From the NCBI RefSeq assembly GCF_017562075.2, contig NC_054083.1, forward strand, positions 41,895,255 through 41,959,254: DNA of 64,000 nt, given 5' to 3'. The stretch comes from Anopheles merus. Lineage: Eukaryota > Arthropoda > Insecta > Diptera > Culicidae. Under the pieces are notes generated by a model that worked only from the letters and a program-made list of their open reading frames with translations, was not told where the DNA came from and searched no databases. This document shows, one piece after another, positions 1-13,000 of the stretch (positions within the stretch are counted from its first letter, which is position 1; each line of letters opens with the position of its first letter). The position numbers were made by a program, and so were the translations under genes.

Positions 1-621
1 GCCAGCCCACCGGAGCCTGGCGAGCTTAATACGCTGTACGACAGTGAGGTCGCCGTACATCTCGTATAGCTCGTCATTATAGCGGCTCCTCCATTGTCCT
101 TCCACACATACGGGGCCAAGTATACTTCTGAGCATCTTCTTCTCGAACGCGGCTAAGAGGGCTTCGTCAGATTTGGACAGTGTCCATGTCTCAGAGGCGT
201 ATATGAGTACTGGTACTATATAGGTACTATATAGTCCCAGCTTCGTCCGTCGCGACAGGTTCTTTGAGGTGAACTGCTTTTTCAGGCTGTAGAATGACCG
301 GTTGGCCGCCAGCATCCTTGCGCGCAACTCAACTTCCATACTGTTGTCGTTGCTGACCTTTGACCTCAGATAGGTGAATTCTGGAACGACTTCAAAAGTG
401 TGTTCACCTATCTGTACATCACGACTACGTAGATTCGGATTATTTATTGGTAGGTCCGCTGATGTTGCCACCATCAGTTTGATCTTTGCCTCGTTTATCT
501 GCAATCCGAGGCACTCTGCCGCCTGTTCAATCCCTTGGTAGGCTTCTGCTACATAGGAGAGCCGCAGACCAGAGATGTCTATATCATCAGCGTATGCCAG
601 GATCTGGGTTGACTTATAGAT
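1..621 (-). mobile_element. RTE-clade non-LTR retrotransposon fragment, left side cut by window edge
   Basis: This stretch matches, with scattered substitutions, the minus-strand RTE element seen more completely at 33200-33654 plus 40494-43365. Homology stops at about 621, where the other copy continues further into the RT domain, so this copy is 5'-truncated, the usual fate of target-primed reverse transcription. The visible part encodes the end of the RT domain and the C-terminal region. Positions 216-219 hold the CTAT at which the gypsy element inserted in the other copy; here the site is uninterrupted, so it serves as the empty-site control. The 3' end lies outside the window. Confidence 0.85.
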
Positions 622-1178
622 CGGTTTATAGCTTCGGTATATATTTATTTTAGGAATTTGAAGAAATCTAATCATCACTAATTGATATAAATAAAAAATT
701 GGTAAAATAAATAAAAAAAAATTGATGTCCATCTTTCCCTACGACAAAGTGTCCGATGTTCTCGCTTTGGTCTCAGGATGTTTAAACCACCAGAAAACCC
801 AAGAGCTTAAGACCCTCAGCAGTCAAATTAGATCCACAAGGGTGCACACGATTGAAAATTTATTTTGTTCGTGGATTTAACCAATTTTGCAAATATTATG
901 CCAAAAATGTTCCCAAATGTGTTGTTTCACTTTAAGTTAGGATGCTGCATTGTTGATTTTTCCGAAAATTTCCTTTTTCAGCCAATTATGAGAAGTGTAC
1001 ATCTTACCCGTCTTTACCCACCTTCCCCTACCATACCCCAAGTGTTGTAGAATAAATCAAACCCAATTTACAATCAACCTTGTTCAAAATACACCAAGAA
1101 GTGCTTATTGCTTAAAAAGGACCTTTAGCTGCGGTATGAAAAGTATAATAATACTTTGTTCAAATTTATTACAATTTA
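622..1178. other. Non-coding, nothing recognised
   Basis: AT-rich sequence between the RTE fragment and the fold-back MITE. Only short ORFs without recognisable motifs; no RNA gene or further repeat seen. Confidence 0.5.
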
Positions 1179-1422
1179 CAGGGTTTCCCACGATTTATTG
1201 GTCAGTTCCCATGATTTTTTGGTGCGTTCCCACGATTTTTTGGTCGTATCCCATAGATTTTTGGTTCGTTCCCATAATTTATTGGTATTTTCCGATTGGA
1301 TATCAATACAATTGGACCAACAAATTCTGGGAAACGACCAAAAAATCGTGGGAACGCACCAAAAAAATATGGGAACCCACCAAAAAATGATGGGAACCAA
1401 CCAATAAATCGTGGGAAACCCT
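1179..1422. mobile_element. Fold-back MITE built from ~21-bp subrepeats, TA target duplication
   Basis: The element starts CAGGGTTTCCCACG and ends with the exact reverse complement; TA flanks both ends. Each ~110-bp arm is made of about five degenerate ~21-bp units of the form (g)TTCCCAYGATTTWTTGGT, in direct orientation within an arm and inverted between arms, around a centre near 1290-1315. No transposase is encoded. A TA duplication with CAGG termini fits a non-autonomous Tc1/mariner-like element; the repeat-built arms also recall foldback transposons. Open frames across it on both strands are by-products of the repeats. Confidence 0.8.
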
Positions 1423-4400
1423 GTAATTATACAAATCAATTCCCATCTCACACCACATACCACATAAACTCTCAACCCACCAACGGGGTAAGCAAAACGG
1501 GGTCAACTCGACATATTGCTTTAAAATAACGCCTCTGACCCCGCGGTGGAAGTTGAAAAGAAACAAAAAAAAAAAAAACCGTGCCCAGTGCCACATTTGC
1601 GATTCAGATGTTGGTTTTGTAAAGTTGAGTTTAGATTGGCAGGAATAATGCAGACACTGGCCGAGTCAGCCGGTCGGATTCGTGCGACGCCCCAGCGCAA
1701 GAGTATGGCGGGGGTAATTTCTTAACTTTTTGGGAAAACTTTAGCGGCCCGTGCTAAACCGGTGTAAAACCGAGCCTGCCAGTGCCAATATTAAGCACTT
1801 GTGTACTTGCTCCGCGCGGGCTGTCTGTGTGTGTGTGTGTGTGTATGTGTGGGACAATGAGTTTATGTGTATTTTCATTACTTTCATACCGGTTTGGTAA
1901 GAGCGTAGGCGCGTTGGTTGCTTCTAAAGTTTCTAATTGATTTTTTATGTAAATGAAAACTTCCACTCTACTGCCACTGCGATTCATCACGAGGCAGCGG
2001 CCTCTTGAAATGGAAACGCGTGAAGTTTTGCCTTTAAAATGGCCGAGATTGTTCTGTTTTTTTTTGTTTCCCCCCGTAAAAGGGGAGTCACATTTGGAGC
2101 ATAAAGTCTTTGCGATCGTTTCAACCTTTATTAGAAAAATAGGACACTCGGAAAATGCAACGAAAACAAACCATTTTGCGGAAGTGACATAATTCTTCGA
2201 CACATAAATGTTTAAGCATTATCACCATCACTCTTCCATCTGTGGCAACGTTTCCGAGGGGGGGTTTGTGCACAACGAAACCGAAAAATGTTGGGCTAAA
2301 ACTTTTTCTGCCCCGGTAAAGACTAAAGCAGCAACCCAATTGTTGTGGTGCGAACTAATAAACAGGAAACCATAAAAGGTGAGGTTTGGGATAAATCAAA
2401 GTACGAGTATAGTTTTTTTTTCTTTTTCAAAAAGGTGTAGTTGTGCTTCTCTGTGTGTGTGTTTTTGTTTTACTGTTTCCGAAGGAACAATTTGTTGACC
2501 CAAGAGGGGCGCAAAACAATAAGCTCCCTATTAATATGTAATATGTAATGATAATATGTAATGAGAGAGCGAGGGAGAACTCCATCCTAAGGGAGTAATA
2601 GGGGCCTGGGGTCAACAGAAAGTTATGGACAAACTTTTACAAAGGTTGCCGGCTGGTTTGTACGTGCTGTGGACATTACGGGCAAGTGCATTCATTTTAA
2701 TGGAGCAAGAAGAAAAGCAAAAATAAAGAATGTATGGAAAAGTGTCCTTGAAAGGAGTTGTTTGAAGAACCAAAAGCAAAAAGTAAAGTAAATAATTAAT
2801 AACCATTATGTGCAGTAAGAAGATTATAACTTCTGAACACATACAAACACACTCACAAGCAACATCTACCGTTAAAGCGCTTTTGTGAAAATTGTACCAC
2901 ATTTTACATCATTTTCTTTTTCCTACTTTAAAAACGCATTAAAAATAAATACTTTGTCCACCGTTCATCCCACCGTTCGCTTCCCAGGTAGCCATCGGCA
3001 TCACATTTGTACAGGACAAACTTTTCTGTCTCTTTATTACCTGCCTTCCCCGAACTCATCCCGGAAGGGTCAATTTATACGGCCACCCCTCCCTCAAGAT
3101 GGATCGAATGCGACAAGAGTTTTGGTCCCTCTTTTTCCCCCGGTTCTTGGGTTCGGGGGGCACCCACAAGCTTGAGCAAACAGATATCTTTTACCTTGTT
3201 GTGGCAGGGGTAAGGGCGGTTGAGGCTAATTGTGGGTATAATATGAGTTTTACTACCATCTATACCTACACGTCCATACTACACGGCAATCATCGGGGAA
3301 GTTTTTGAGGTTTCCAGATAAACCGGCAGTGCAAGGGTGTCGAATGTCTTAATAATGGGTGTAGTGGAGAGTTGTTTAGAATGGCCAGAATTTCCGTGTT
3401 TCACTCTAGAAGGGGCAAACAAATTCGCTTGCTTTACAATTTAGAAACTAATTCATTGTGTTGTGCTCCGTGGTTGTTTGCTTGGCGCTGAAACAACTGA
3501 AATCATTAAAAGTTATTAAAGGAGACACATGCGCATGCACACTCATAAAGGCAGCGTGTTTATTAGTGTAGCGCTTTCTACTACGGGATGCGAGACTGCG
3601 CCACAATGCCCACACCGGCGTTTGCTGTTTATTATGGCGCATCACAGTGGGCAGTGAACTTTTAATTAACCGGTCGTCAAGGGCGCCCATAGCAAAGCCA
3701 AACGGAAAACAACAGCAAACCGTTCAAAGTTTTAAACCCGCCACACACACACACAAAGCCCACATGCACACACATGGTGGTTGGAAATCGCATCGCAGGC
3801 AGTAGTAATCCTTACGATTCGGGCCGGGAGCTGCCCGTGAAAGGGCTACGCGCGTACGCGTCAAGTCTGTGCGACGTGGGTTAGAATGCTACGGGGAAAA
3901 GCTAATTTCATGATAACACAGAGTTCCCCCCCTCCCCACACACACATACACAAAAGCGCGTACCGCCAGGGCACGACTTTGTGCATTTCCGGCAAACTGG
4001 ACTACTGTTGTCGGTTGTCTGTTGTCTGTTGTCGGCAAGCGGTGAAACCACACAATTCACAGCAAAGAGAAGGAGAGAGAAAGAGGGCGGGCCGATGCGC
4101 TGAGCTGGGATGTGATGTGTGCTTGCATCGGCATTAATTTTGTGCATTATTTGACGAATTTATATTTTAATTGCATGTCTATGTTTATTCAACACGCAAC
4201 TCGCGCTCGGTCAGTGTTTTTGGTGCTCGGCAGCATAATTATCGCCCGGTTAGTGGAGCGCAATTGCGCCTGTCTCCCTTCATACCGCCACACACACACG
4301 GGTGCAGGGTGCAAAAGCCAAAATTAAACAATTGTTTCCCTCCACCACCACAACGAAAGAGCACGAAAAAAATAGGCAAGAAAAGCAGGGACATAAATTT

Positions 4401-4935
4401 GCCATTTCCCAAAAAAATAAATAATCATTTTAGCTAGATAATTATAATCCATAATCAAATTTGCGTTGTTGCGTTGGCGCCCGGCCTTTGTTTTCTCACG
4501 GATCATAGGGCAGACGCACGGGCAAATAGAACCTTTGGGAGCGTTTTGAGCTTATTTAATTATGTGCAGTCCAAATGGGTCCGGAGTTTGCTGCGTGGGA
4601 ATGCAAACTAATGCATTTCGTGTTTGTCATGTGCGTGTGTGTATCGTTGGTGTTGGTTGATGGTGTTAGCTGGAGGGAGATGTAGAAGAAAATTGACACA
4701 ATTGTGGTTTCCAAAAAAAAAGAAACAACGTCAATCAGCGTTTATTGATTTTGAAGCGCTGCCCTTAACCGATCCAATTGAATTTGTATTGATTTTGTCT
4801 AGATTTTTCTTCCCCTCAGAACTCGTTATATTTTTAATTAGGTTTAGGATAAACCTAGATAATTATTCTCAGCTTTCATAAATCGTTCCATATGTAAATG
4901 TGTCTGTGTTTTGGGTTTTTTTTTCTCTTTTCCAG
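1423..4935. other. Upstream non-coding region of the LDLa/CUB gene
   Basis: No convincing coding region. Contains short TG/CA tracts (about 1828-1842, 3724-3738) and T-rich stretches. The pyrimidine tract ending TTTTCCAG at 4935 marks an acceptor, so at least one upstream non-coding exon is expected, but I cannot locate it or a promoter. Confidence 0.5.
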
Positions 4936-5122
4936 ATGATAATGAAAGCAATACAGTATTCGCTGCTGGCAGCGCTGGCCCTGAAGCTGCTGGGGGTGTG
5001 CTATGGGTGCAAAATTTCCGAGTACCCGTGCAAGGGCGGGGCCAGCTGTGTGCCGCTGGACAAATACTGTGATGGGCGCGATGATTGTGGAGATGGCAGC
5101 GACGAGCCGAAGCTATGTACAG
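4936..5122 (+). CDS. Exon 1 (coding): signal peptide and LDLa module
   Basis: Encodes residues 1-62 plus one base (phase 1). The start is the ATG directly after the acceptor TTTTCCAG at 4935; a second ATG two codons later (MIMK) is an alternative. Residues 5-21 are hydrophobic and make a signal peptide. Six cysteines at 25, 32, 38, 45, 51 and 61 and the acidic calcium-binding stretch DGRDDCGDGSDE (46-57) define an LDL-receptor class A module. Donor CAG|GTGAGT at 5123 is near consensus. In-frame reading into the intron continues to about 5187, so splicing is needed to define the end. Confidence 0.9.
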
Positions 5123-6322
5123 GTGAGTTTATGTTCGTTTGCAATTGCAGTTATTTAAAAAAAATATGTAAAATATATTTGGTTTGAGTTATTTGTACAT
5201 TTTTAATTTAAGTTAAGCTAGAACATTGATTCTTTTTTTATGACGTTAAGGAGTCTAAAGGTCAGCTAGTCTTTTTGTTACTGTTACGAAAACATGTCTT
5301 CGTAAAATTCGACTCAGCTATTCAAGAGTAGCGAGGACTTTGGCAATGTTTCAAGGGTATCACTAACGAGTCGTGTAATTTCAACGGAAACCATGTCATC
5401 CATCGTAATGCCTACGGTTATGGTAGCGTATGACTGACTGACAACAACCAGTGTACTGTATTTCTTTTCGTATGTGCAGCAAACACACAGGACAAGTGTC
5501 TTAGCCATTCCGGCTTAAGAAATCACAAACTGGGAAGTTTTGTTGTATGGCACGTGCTTGAACTTTTTTTTTCATAACAAAAAATGAGTTTAAACAACAG
5601 TACAGTCCATCAAACGAATGTGCAGGTCAAATGTTTTCGTGCTTTTTGGTTTATTTTTGTAACATTTTGTACATGTTTTCTTACTTCATATGTTATTGTT
5701 TCCCAGAAAAAGCTCTAACATGGCTAAGATGAGCATTAAATTAATAAAAACCGGTTTGTCTTTTTTCGCTCTATAAACTTAACTCGAAAGGAAACAATTT
5801 CTCCACATCGGTATTAAAAAATTACAACAAGCAAACCCCTTTGGATTCGCCTTGCAACGAGCGCTAATTAATTTACGTCACGGCTAGGCGCTTCAACACG
5901 TTGGCTGAATTCATTTTGTGCCCCTGTCGTGGTCGACCCACAACATTTACCACCGGAAAACTAGCTCATTTCATTTAAAGAAATTAAATTTAACTCTCCA
6001 ACCCCGATGCTGCCGTGTTGTTTCTGGCTCTGGTTGCCCTCGTGTTGTTGCTATTTTCTACCAACCACCGGGCGTCTCCATCGCTCACGCGCTACCTGGC
6101 GCCTCCATCGATCGAGGAAAAGTTTCGCTGCCACCGGGTGTTCGGGTGTTTGCTTTGATAGCTCTCTTTCTCGTTCCTTTTTTTTTTTTGCTTTCCACTT
6201 TGTGGCCAATATAATTTTCCTACACCGGTACAGCCTTTCGTCGTGACCAGCCATTTACTTTTATACAACCTGTTTCTACTTGACCGCACTACTATTTTCT
6301 TTCTCCCTTATTTTCACTACAG
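5123..6322 (+). other. Intron 1
   Basis: 1.2-kb intron bounded by GTGAGT and TTTTCACTACAG. AT-rich with T runs (6179-6190). No gene, repeat family or RNA recognised inside. Confidence 0.75.
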
Positions 6323-6459
6323 TGTGCAATCGGACGTACTACGGTGATATAGGGCGAACGTACACGCTCACGGTACCGCCACCGCAGTGGAACCGGCTGC
6401 CATTTCTCTGCCATCTTACGTTTACCGCTTCCGGTCACGAACAGGGTGACATCGTGCAG
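6323..6459 (+). CDS. Exon 2: first part of CUB domain 1
   Basis: 137 bases; the first two complete the split Val codon (63), then residues 64-108. It begins CNRTYYGDIG, a CUB-type opening, with an N-glycosylation sequon at Asn65 (NRT) and the second CUB cysteine at residue 92 (FLCHLTF). Ends GACATCGTGCAG|GTAAGT in phase 0. The frame is open throughout and joins exon 3 without adjustment. Confidence 0.88.
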
Positions 6460-9400
6460 GTAAGTTTTGTCATTGCAACGAGGAGGGGGATGGGATGCTG
6501 AAACCACGTGGCGGGCAAGCGGCAAGCTGAAGCTCATGGAGGTCATCGCTAATTTATCTGCTGGAGGGATGAAATATTATTTTTGCAATGGCACTTTTAG
6601 AAGCAGCGAATGGTTAGTGCAAGTGTTGTCTCACGATTAAAACGGATGGACAGTTGGCGAGAAGAGAATCTGAGAGACATTTGCAGTGAAAGCAAGTTTG
6701 ATGGCATGTTAAGAAAATTGATGTATGCTGGAAGCTGTAAAAGTAATAAAAATGGCTCGTCTTAAGACGACAAGCTTGAATGAAACCTATCAAGTTTGAC
6801 TTGGTTTTTTTAAGTAAACTCAACTAAAGAAGAAGTTATAGGATAGAACTCATATGAATCAGATTTGTTATCTACAACTAAAAGACCTTGTCATCTACAG
6901 TTTGTTTCATTTTTAGTTTCAATCCATTTCTTTTGCTTCCTTACTCTTTGAGCGTTGCAACATGCAATTAAGCTATCCAGTACATGCTGCCTCTTTTATT
7001 ACGTGATGGTGCTAAAGCACTACTGTACATGCTTTTTCAAATCACCACTCTCCGCGGGAAACTTTTCCAACTGTTACTCAATGAGGTCACGCACTGAATG
7101 CACTGCACGCCACAACGAGCTTGTGAAAATCATAGAACAACTGACGCAATGTGCATGTGGAAAATATGTTTTTTAGGTAATATTTTGCACAAAGAAATGG
7201 ATTGTGCAAATGTCAAACAGATAAGTGTCAAGGCAAATATGAAAACTGAATTTAGTACGTCTTTATCGCTAAAAGAAAAAAAAAACACTAATCCATCCAT
7301 GCAAGTAGCCTATAAGCTATGTATTATGTGTACTTTTACAACTAATCACGGAAAGCTCACGTGCCTAGCAGGCCCCTCCTACCCTGCGAACGAACAAACA
7401 GTAAAGAGTGGCAAACAATATAAAGTGCTCATCGGCCGCTATTTCGTCAATTGAACTAGCATCTCTTCAAACGACTGCCAAAAAATCAACGATGACGACA
7501 GCGTCCTTATCCTAATGCCTGAAGTGAGAGAAGAAAGCGAGAGAGGCTCAACACAAATACTTCCCTGCCCTGATGAGCAATCGGTATGATGTGCTACACA
7601 GATATCGATTCCAATTTGGTGCCCTCACCTTTCCGCACAACCAACCGAAAAGCGTTTGATTCCAGTTTCCGTAAAAACTAATATCGATTCCTGCACGGAT
7701 CCGGAAGTCGATTCGGGTTTGCTTTCATCCCCCCGCAAAGGCAAAGCAAAATCCAGCATCCACGACTGCACGAGACTTGAGATGAGATGTTCTTCTTGCT
7801 TTCCTTTTTTTTGTTGCTTCTCTCTCCATTACACACACACACACACACACGTGCGCGGTCACAGTGTACGGGAACGGCCGTATGATTTGTTTCAAGAGCT
7901 TCCCTGAAGTGGTGGCGCATGGGGCGACGAGCACACGCTTCTCAGCATGCTTTCACTTCCGCCTTAACTGTACACGCTGCCGAGCTTCAGTTCAGTTCCT
8001 GCGGCGCAGTGGAGCAGGGGAAGGGGGGAGGGGGAGGGGGAGAGCAAGAGAGGCAGAGGTTTTTGTGGAGCTTCGGGGTACTGCTTCGAGCATTAAACAA
8101 ACAGCAGATAAAAGCGATTTCGCTTTGTGTGTGAATCGTGCGATTTGCCGTAATGAAGATTTTCAAAACCCTCGCCCGAAAGAACCTGGAAAACGGGGGA
8201 ACCGGTGGCCCAATGGGGGGGTACGCGGCACGGCTAAAAAGGTACCACTGACAGCAAACCGGAGCAAACGGATAGGTTTAAAGGGAAAGATATCTTTTCA
8301 GCATTGCGGCACTGTGAATTCTAAATGCAGTTCCTTTTCGTGCCGTGTCGGTGGTGTCTTTCTTCGCGTGCGTTTGCTCAGCAATGTGCTGACGCTGTTG
8401 TGCTGACAACCCAGCGGGTTTTCGGTTCCAGTTTGCGAGACGAGTTTAGAGAGCGGTGAACCAGTTCCGGTGAACATTCCGTAAAATGGGGAAGCGAGCA
8501 AGAAAGAAAGAGAGAGAGCGCCGTCGTTGATTCGTTGAACCTGTTTTTTGTGCATGTCGTGTGCTCCATTCCAAACGGTGGCCAATCAGTGTGCCGAATG
8601 ATGCCCGCTGGTCTGAGATACCCTTCAGCGTCTCCTGAATCAAAGACACACACACACACAGACAAAGAAACGTACGCGACCCGCAGACCTTCCAGAAGGA
8701 CATCAAGAACGACACTGTCTTCAAGCGCGAACTTTCGTTCGTATTCGGCAAACTCTTTCGTCCCAGGCAGGCAGCTTCAAAGCAGCGCACACAACAATGT
8801 GCTGAACCAGAACAATTGAAACGAATAAATCCTGCTTTGTCTCCCGCTACCTCATCGTCAGCGTTGATGAGACTAACGAAATGAAGCACCCATCAAGGAC
8901 TGGTGCGGTCTGGGACTGTGAATGCGTCTCTTGGCATTATCGCCCTCGCCCTGAGCTTTGCGCCCATAGCCTACGCTCAGTCTTTGCAACGAATGATATG
9001 TAAATGCGGCCCGCTGAATAGACAGCATTTAAATTGCTAATCAATCGGCAGGTTACGCAAATCGCCCGGGTTGAAATCGCTCCCTGCGATACCTGGGCGG
9101 TGCGAGCCAGGCCGTAACTGGCACGGCTCTTAATTAAATAACTGGCACGGGGCATCATTCAGTGTCGGGCAATCGTGGCATTCTTATCATTCACCCACCA
9201 CCCAGCAGCAAACCAAGCAAGTGCGAGCGATTTAAGCGAGAACATTCCGGAGTACAATAGAGGCGTGTTAGTAATGAGCATAGTTTGGAACTATTGTAAT
9301 GCGGAAAGTGTGGAGAAATGAGCGATATTTTGAACTGCGAATAGTTGGGATGGATTCCACTCAGAGGACGATTTGGTGAGATGAGGTGTTTTTCCCTTTA

Positions 9401-9522
9401 AATACAGTCGTTGCTGCCAAATGTTTACTCTAAAGCAGGGCAAATGTTTACAAACTTTTCAGTTCGCAGGCCACATTGCTTCACTTATAATGTTTAAATT
9501 CATCTAAAATCATCATGGTATA
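6460..9522 (+). other. Intron 2, first part
   Basis: No exon-like ORF with good splice borders. Contains a CA tract (about 7831-7850) and a G-rich tract at 8017-8040. ORFs of up to 180 codons here are low-complexity or lack motifs, so they are not annotated. Confidence 0.6.
8017..8040 (+). other. G-quadruplex-type tract
   Basis: Four G runs of 4, 6, 5 and 5 separated by loops of AA, A and A on the + (transcribed, non-template) strand. This fits the general quadruplex pattern and would be present in the pre-mRNA of intron 2. No function is implied by sequence alone. Confidence 0.7.
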
Positions 9523-10056
9523 CCGTATACGATCGGTAATCCACACTTGGTTGAGTGCGGATTATCGAATGACGTTTTTAGGTGCTTTTTTAAACTTCTC
9601 ATTATTGCCTTGAGTTCATGAGTTAATTAAGCAGTGTTTTTATTCGTTCTCATACTTTCAAGACTTTCAAGTGGGATGCTTTCAAGACAATTGCCGAAAC
9701 AAAATGAACTTTGAATGAAAAGAATTGGACTCTATAGCATCCTTTTTGGACCAATCCAATAGGAATTTTCAATGAGTCTGTCTAAAAGCGGGCCATCCAA
9801 ATCCAATTCTGGTCATATAAAGTTGATATCCCATAAGAAAGTGTCAAAAAAGCTTCCCACAGCTATAAAAACCCCCGAAAAATCCTAAATAAATCATACA
9901 TTTTCGTGTTTTACTAATAATGCCTATAATTAAAAAAAAGGAAGATATTTATCTTTTTAATCATAGTTTTCTACTTTTGACCGAGCACTGTTCACCTCAT
10001 AAATTTGATTGTCAAAAGTGCGGATTATTGGAAAAGGGATTACCGAGCGTATACAG
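9523..10056. mobile_element. 534-bp MITE with ~20-bp terminal inverted repeats and TA duplication
   Basis: Left end is CCGTATACGATCGGTAATCC and the right end, reverse-complemented, is CTGTATACGCTCGGTAATCC: 18 of 20 identical. TA flanks both sides (9521-9522, 10057-10058). The interior is AT-rich and has no transposase; motifs of the form GTGCGGATTAT recur near both ends. TA duplication and terminus fit a non-autonomous Tc1/mariner or pogo-like element. No second copy is in the window, so family status rests on structure alone. Confidence 0.75.
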
Positions 10057-13000
10057 TACACAGTCTAAGACACAGTGGTGGATTAAAGCCACAATTTGGT
10101 GGCAACGGCTGTTAAGGCAATAATGAAAGATAAATGATTTCCAGTACTTAGATACTATGGTATGGTAGTGCCCTCTGGGAGGTAAAAGGTGACACTAATC
10201 TATACCCAAAAAATTACATATTTCCTTTTAGAGTCCAATATACGTGACTTACTTGCTAAATCTAAATAGTTGATTTGTTCAAATTGTTCATACATTTTAA
10301 TTAATTAATAGTAATCTTATTTTCAAAGCAAAGAGATACTCCCCGTACACCCAATAACGCTTTTTAACGACCCCCCCCCCCCAAAAAAACACATTCATTG
10401 AAAAGTTAGCCGCCTGGTAGGATTAGGTGCTTGTTGCCTAATTTATCAAAACCCTCGGACAATCAGGCCCTGCTCGACCCTCGGCAAAAAAGGTAACAAT
10501 GGGTCAGCACCAACAACTTTGACACTCATTTTTCTTCTCAACACGCCCCTTTCGGTAAACCCGTTTTACTCTACAGAGAGTGTCGCAACACCGTTTGCTC
10601 GACCCTTCTAGTCTGTGTCTATTTATCTAAATTTAGCTAATTAGCTGATGAAACGCGTGCTGCACTCATTATCGCTAAGTATCTGCCACAAACGTTTATC
10701 ATCAACAGCATTGGACAGAACTCTGTGTGTGTGTGTGTGCACTAACATCAGAAGGAAGATTACGAACACTACCCACGCGACCGGGCTAGGGACTGGCACG
10801 CAATGTGGATGATAAGTAATGTCCTTCCGCGCTCTCTCGCTCCGTGATTTCTTTTTCCTTCGCTCGTGATCATCGGCAATAGTTGGGCGGACGAAATCAA
10901 CATTCACCATTCAAACAAACAGTCAGCATTCGGTCAGCAACAACAACGACAATGGCACTGGTGACGGGTACGACGACTATTCGGTTACATCATCCAAGAA
11001 ACTATCCACCGTCCAACGGTGAAGGTGGGAGTTGCCGGCTCCCCACGGCATGTGACACTTTGTGCGCTGTCGCTCATTAATCAGAGTCAGGGAGGCGTTC
11101 AGTGTTTCGGAATTTCGGGCCAATGTTTTATGAACCCCCTGCCATAGTGCTGTATTGTTGCTTTTGCTTGGTGCTTGGGGTCAAAACAACCTTGCCTAAA
11201 CTGCTCCCATTTTAACCCTGCTGACAGCGGTGAACGTGACCCCGGAACCGGTTGAGTGGTTCGGTGGTTGGCACGCGAGCAAACACTTACACCCGTTACT
11301 TGCGCTTAATTAATTACTGTTCAGCTCAGTTCAGCTGCTGCGCAGCTCTCGGTTGGATTTATGTATATTTTGGGCCAGAGGGCTCAGGTGCAACTCATCA
11401 CAGTTTTTTTGGTCCTTTGGTCGTTATTACTAATGTTTTAAGATGATGTCTAACATTCCGAAAGCTTCCGTTCTGTGCCTTGCAAAAAAAAAAATAATAC
11501 AAACCAGCTACCATTTGCTACCAGATGGCGCTTCTGTTCCCGTGTCAAAAAACATCCCAAATGACCTAACGGGGAGGAGTGCCTGCTCACAGTGCCGTTT
11601 TTCCAGGGCCAACTTTTCCTCAACCAAGCAAAAAAAAACCCCAACGCCGCCTTTGTTGTTTTATTACGCTGCTGTAGAATTTGTGTATGTGTGTGCCTGT
11701 TGGGGAAGGAGCTGGCCTTTGTTTGTTTGCTTGTTTGTTCGCACGGGGGTTTGTTGTGTTTTTGTTTGGAGTGTTGCTGTAAGGATGCCCTCAGCACCAA
11801 ACTGGGCTGGCAGTTGTTGGGGGTGGATCGTTCATTCATCTCGAGTGTGTATTTGCTCGGTGCGCTTCTTTCGTGCCGGTAAGAATAGGCAAAGCAGGAG
11901 TCAAACCATGGTACGGAAATAGCACACCACAACACCATCGCGAAGCCGAGCGCTCAAGACGGTTCAGCCGTTCCAGGAATTCGAAGAAGGACCCGAGGAA
12001 GCTTCATGAATGGGTGAGTGTTCCCTTCGACCTGGTGGTGGCGTGGTGTGGCAAACTCTGGCCATTCTCTTTTTAAGGGATTTTAATAATAACGTCCCTG
12101 GGAGTGTGCGTGTTTTTCTTTCTCCTGTGCGCTGGGCTGTGTTTTTACTGCCTACTGTATTACTTCTCCAACTGCAAAGGCACGTGCACGCGCCGAACTA
12201 AACAATAGGCCCAAGCAAAGGCGAACAGGGGGGATGTCTTCGCTCCGAGCGGGGATGCTCCTAAAGGGAATAGAAAGTTAGCCCGACGGGCACGAGAGAA
12301 TGTCCACCGTTTCGTTCCTATTACGATCTACCTCTAATCAACTTTCCCTGTTTTGTACGAACCCGCCACACCCGAAGGTGCGGGTCCCATGCCTAAAGGA
12401 ACACGATCGTCTTATAATAATCTTCCACTATCTGCACCAGCCTTGCCATTGTTTCGCCGGCTCGCTTCGCTAGCTCGTTGACCTGCTTTTGCGCCTTCTT
12501 CCCGGCTCCGGGCCCAGTGGTGCAAAAACTAAGGAAAATCATCACGCTCAAACCATTGAGTGACGGCTGCTAGTGCTGCTGCTGCTGCCGCTTTCTTTCA
12601 GCATGGGCAGTTTGGGGTACAAAATTAGTTGCTCTCTGTTATTTGCGGAAGGACAGGACGGCTGAGACGTTCTGTGTGAGGGCTGGTGCGGGACCAGCAT
12701 CTTGTGCCACTTCTTTGCGCTCTGTTCTGGTATCTTCCAAGGCGCCTGGGAGGGAAGTTAATGATGATACGGCCCAACCGCTTGCCCTGACAGCTCAGTG
12801 GCCGGTCAGTGGAGAAGGATTCGTTGGGTCAAACGGTGCCCGGGTTTTTGTCCATCATGCGTTGAAGGTTTTCGGTGGGATTGGGGCTGCTTTTGGGGAG
12901 GGAATCCAGAGGGTCGGATAACCGATGGCGCTTAAGCGTTTTTCTACACCCACTTCCCACACGGCCCAGCAGGGCTGGTCGCTTCGGTTGACAGTTTTAT

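Noticed and set aside
1156..1596. Overlapping ORFs with repeated Phe-Leu-Val-Ser-type peptides
   Set aside because: Produced by the MITE subrepeats, which happen to lack stop codons.
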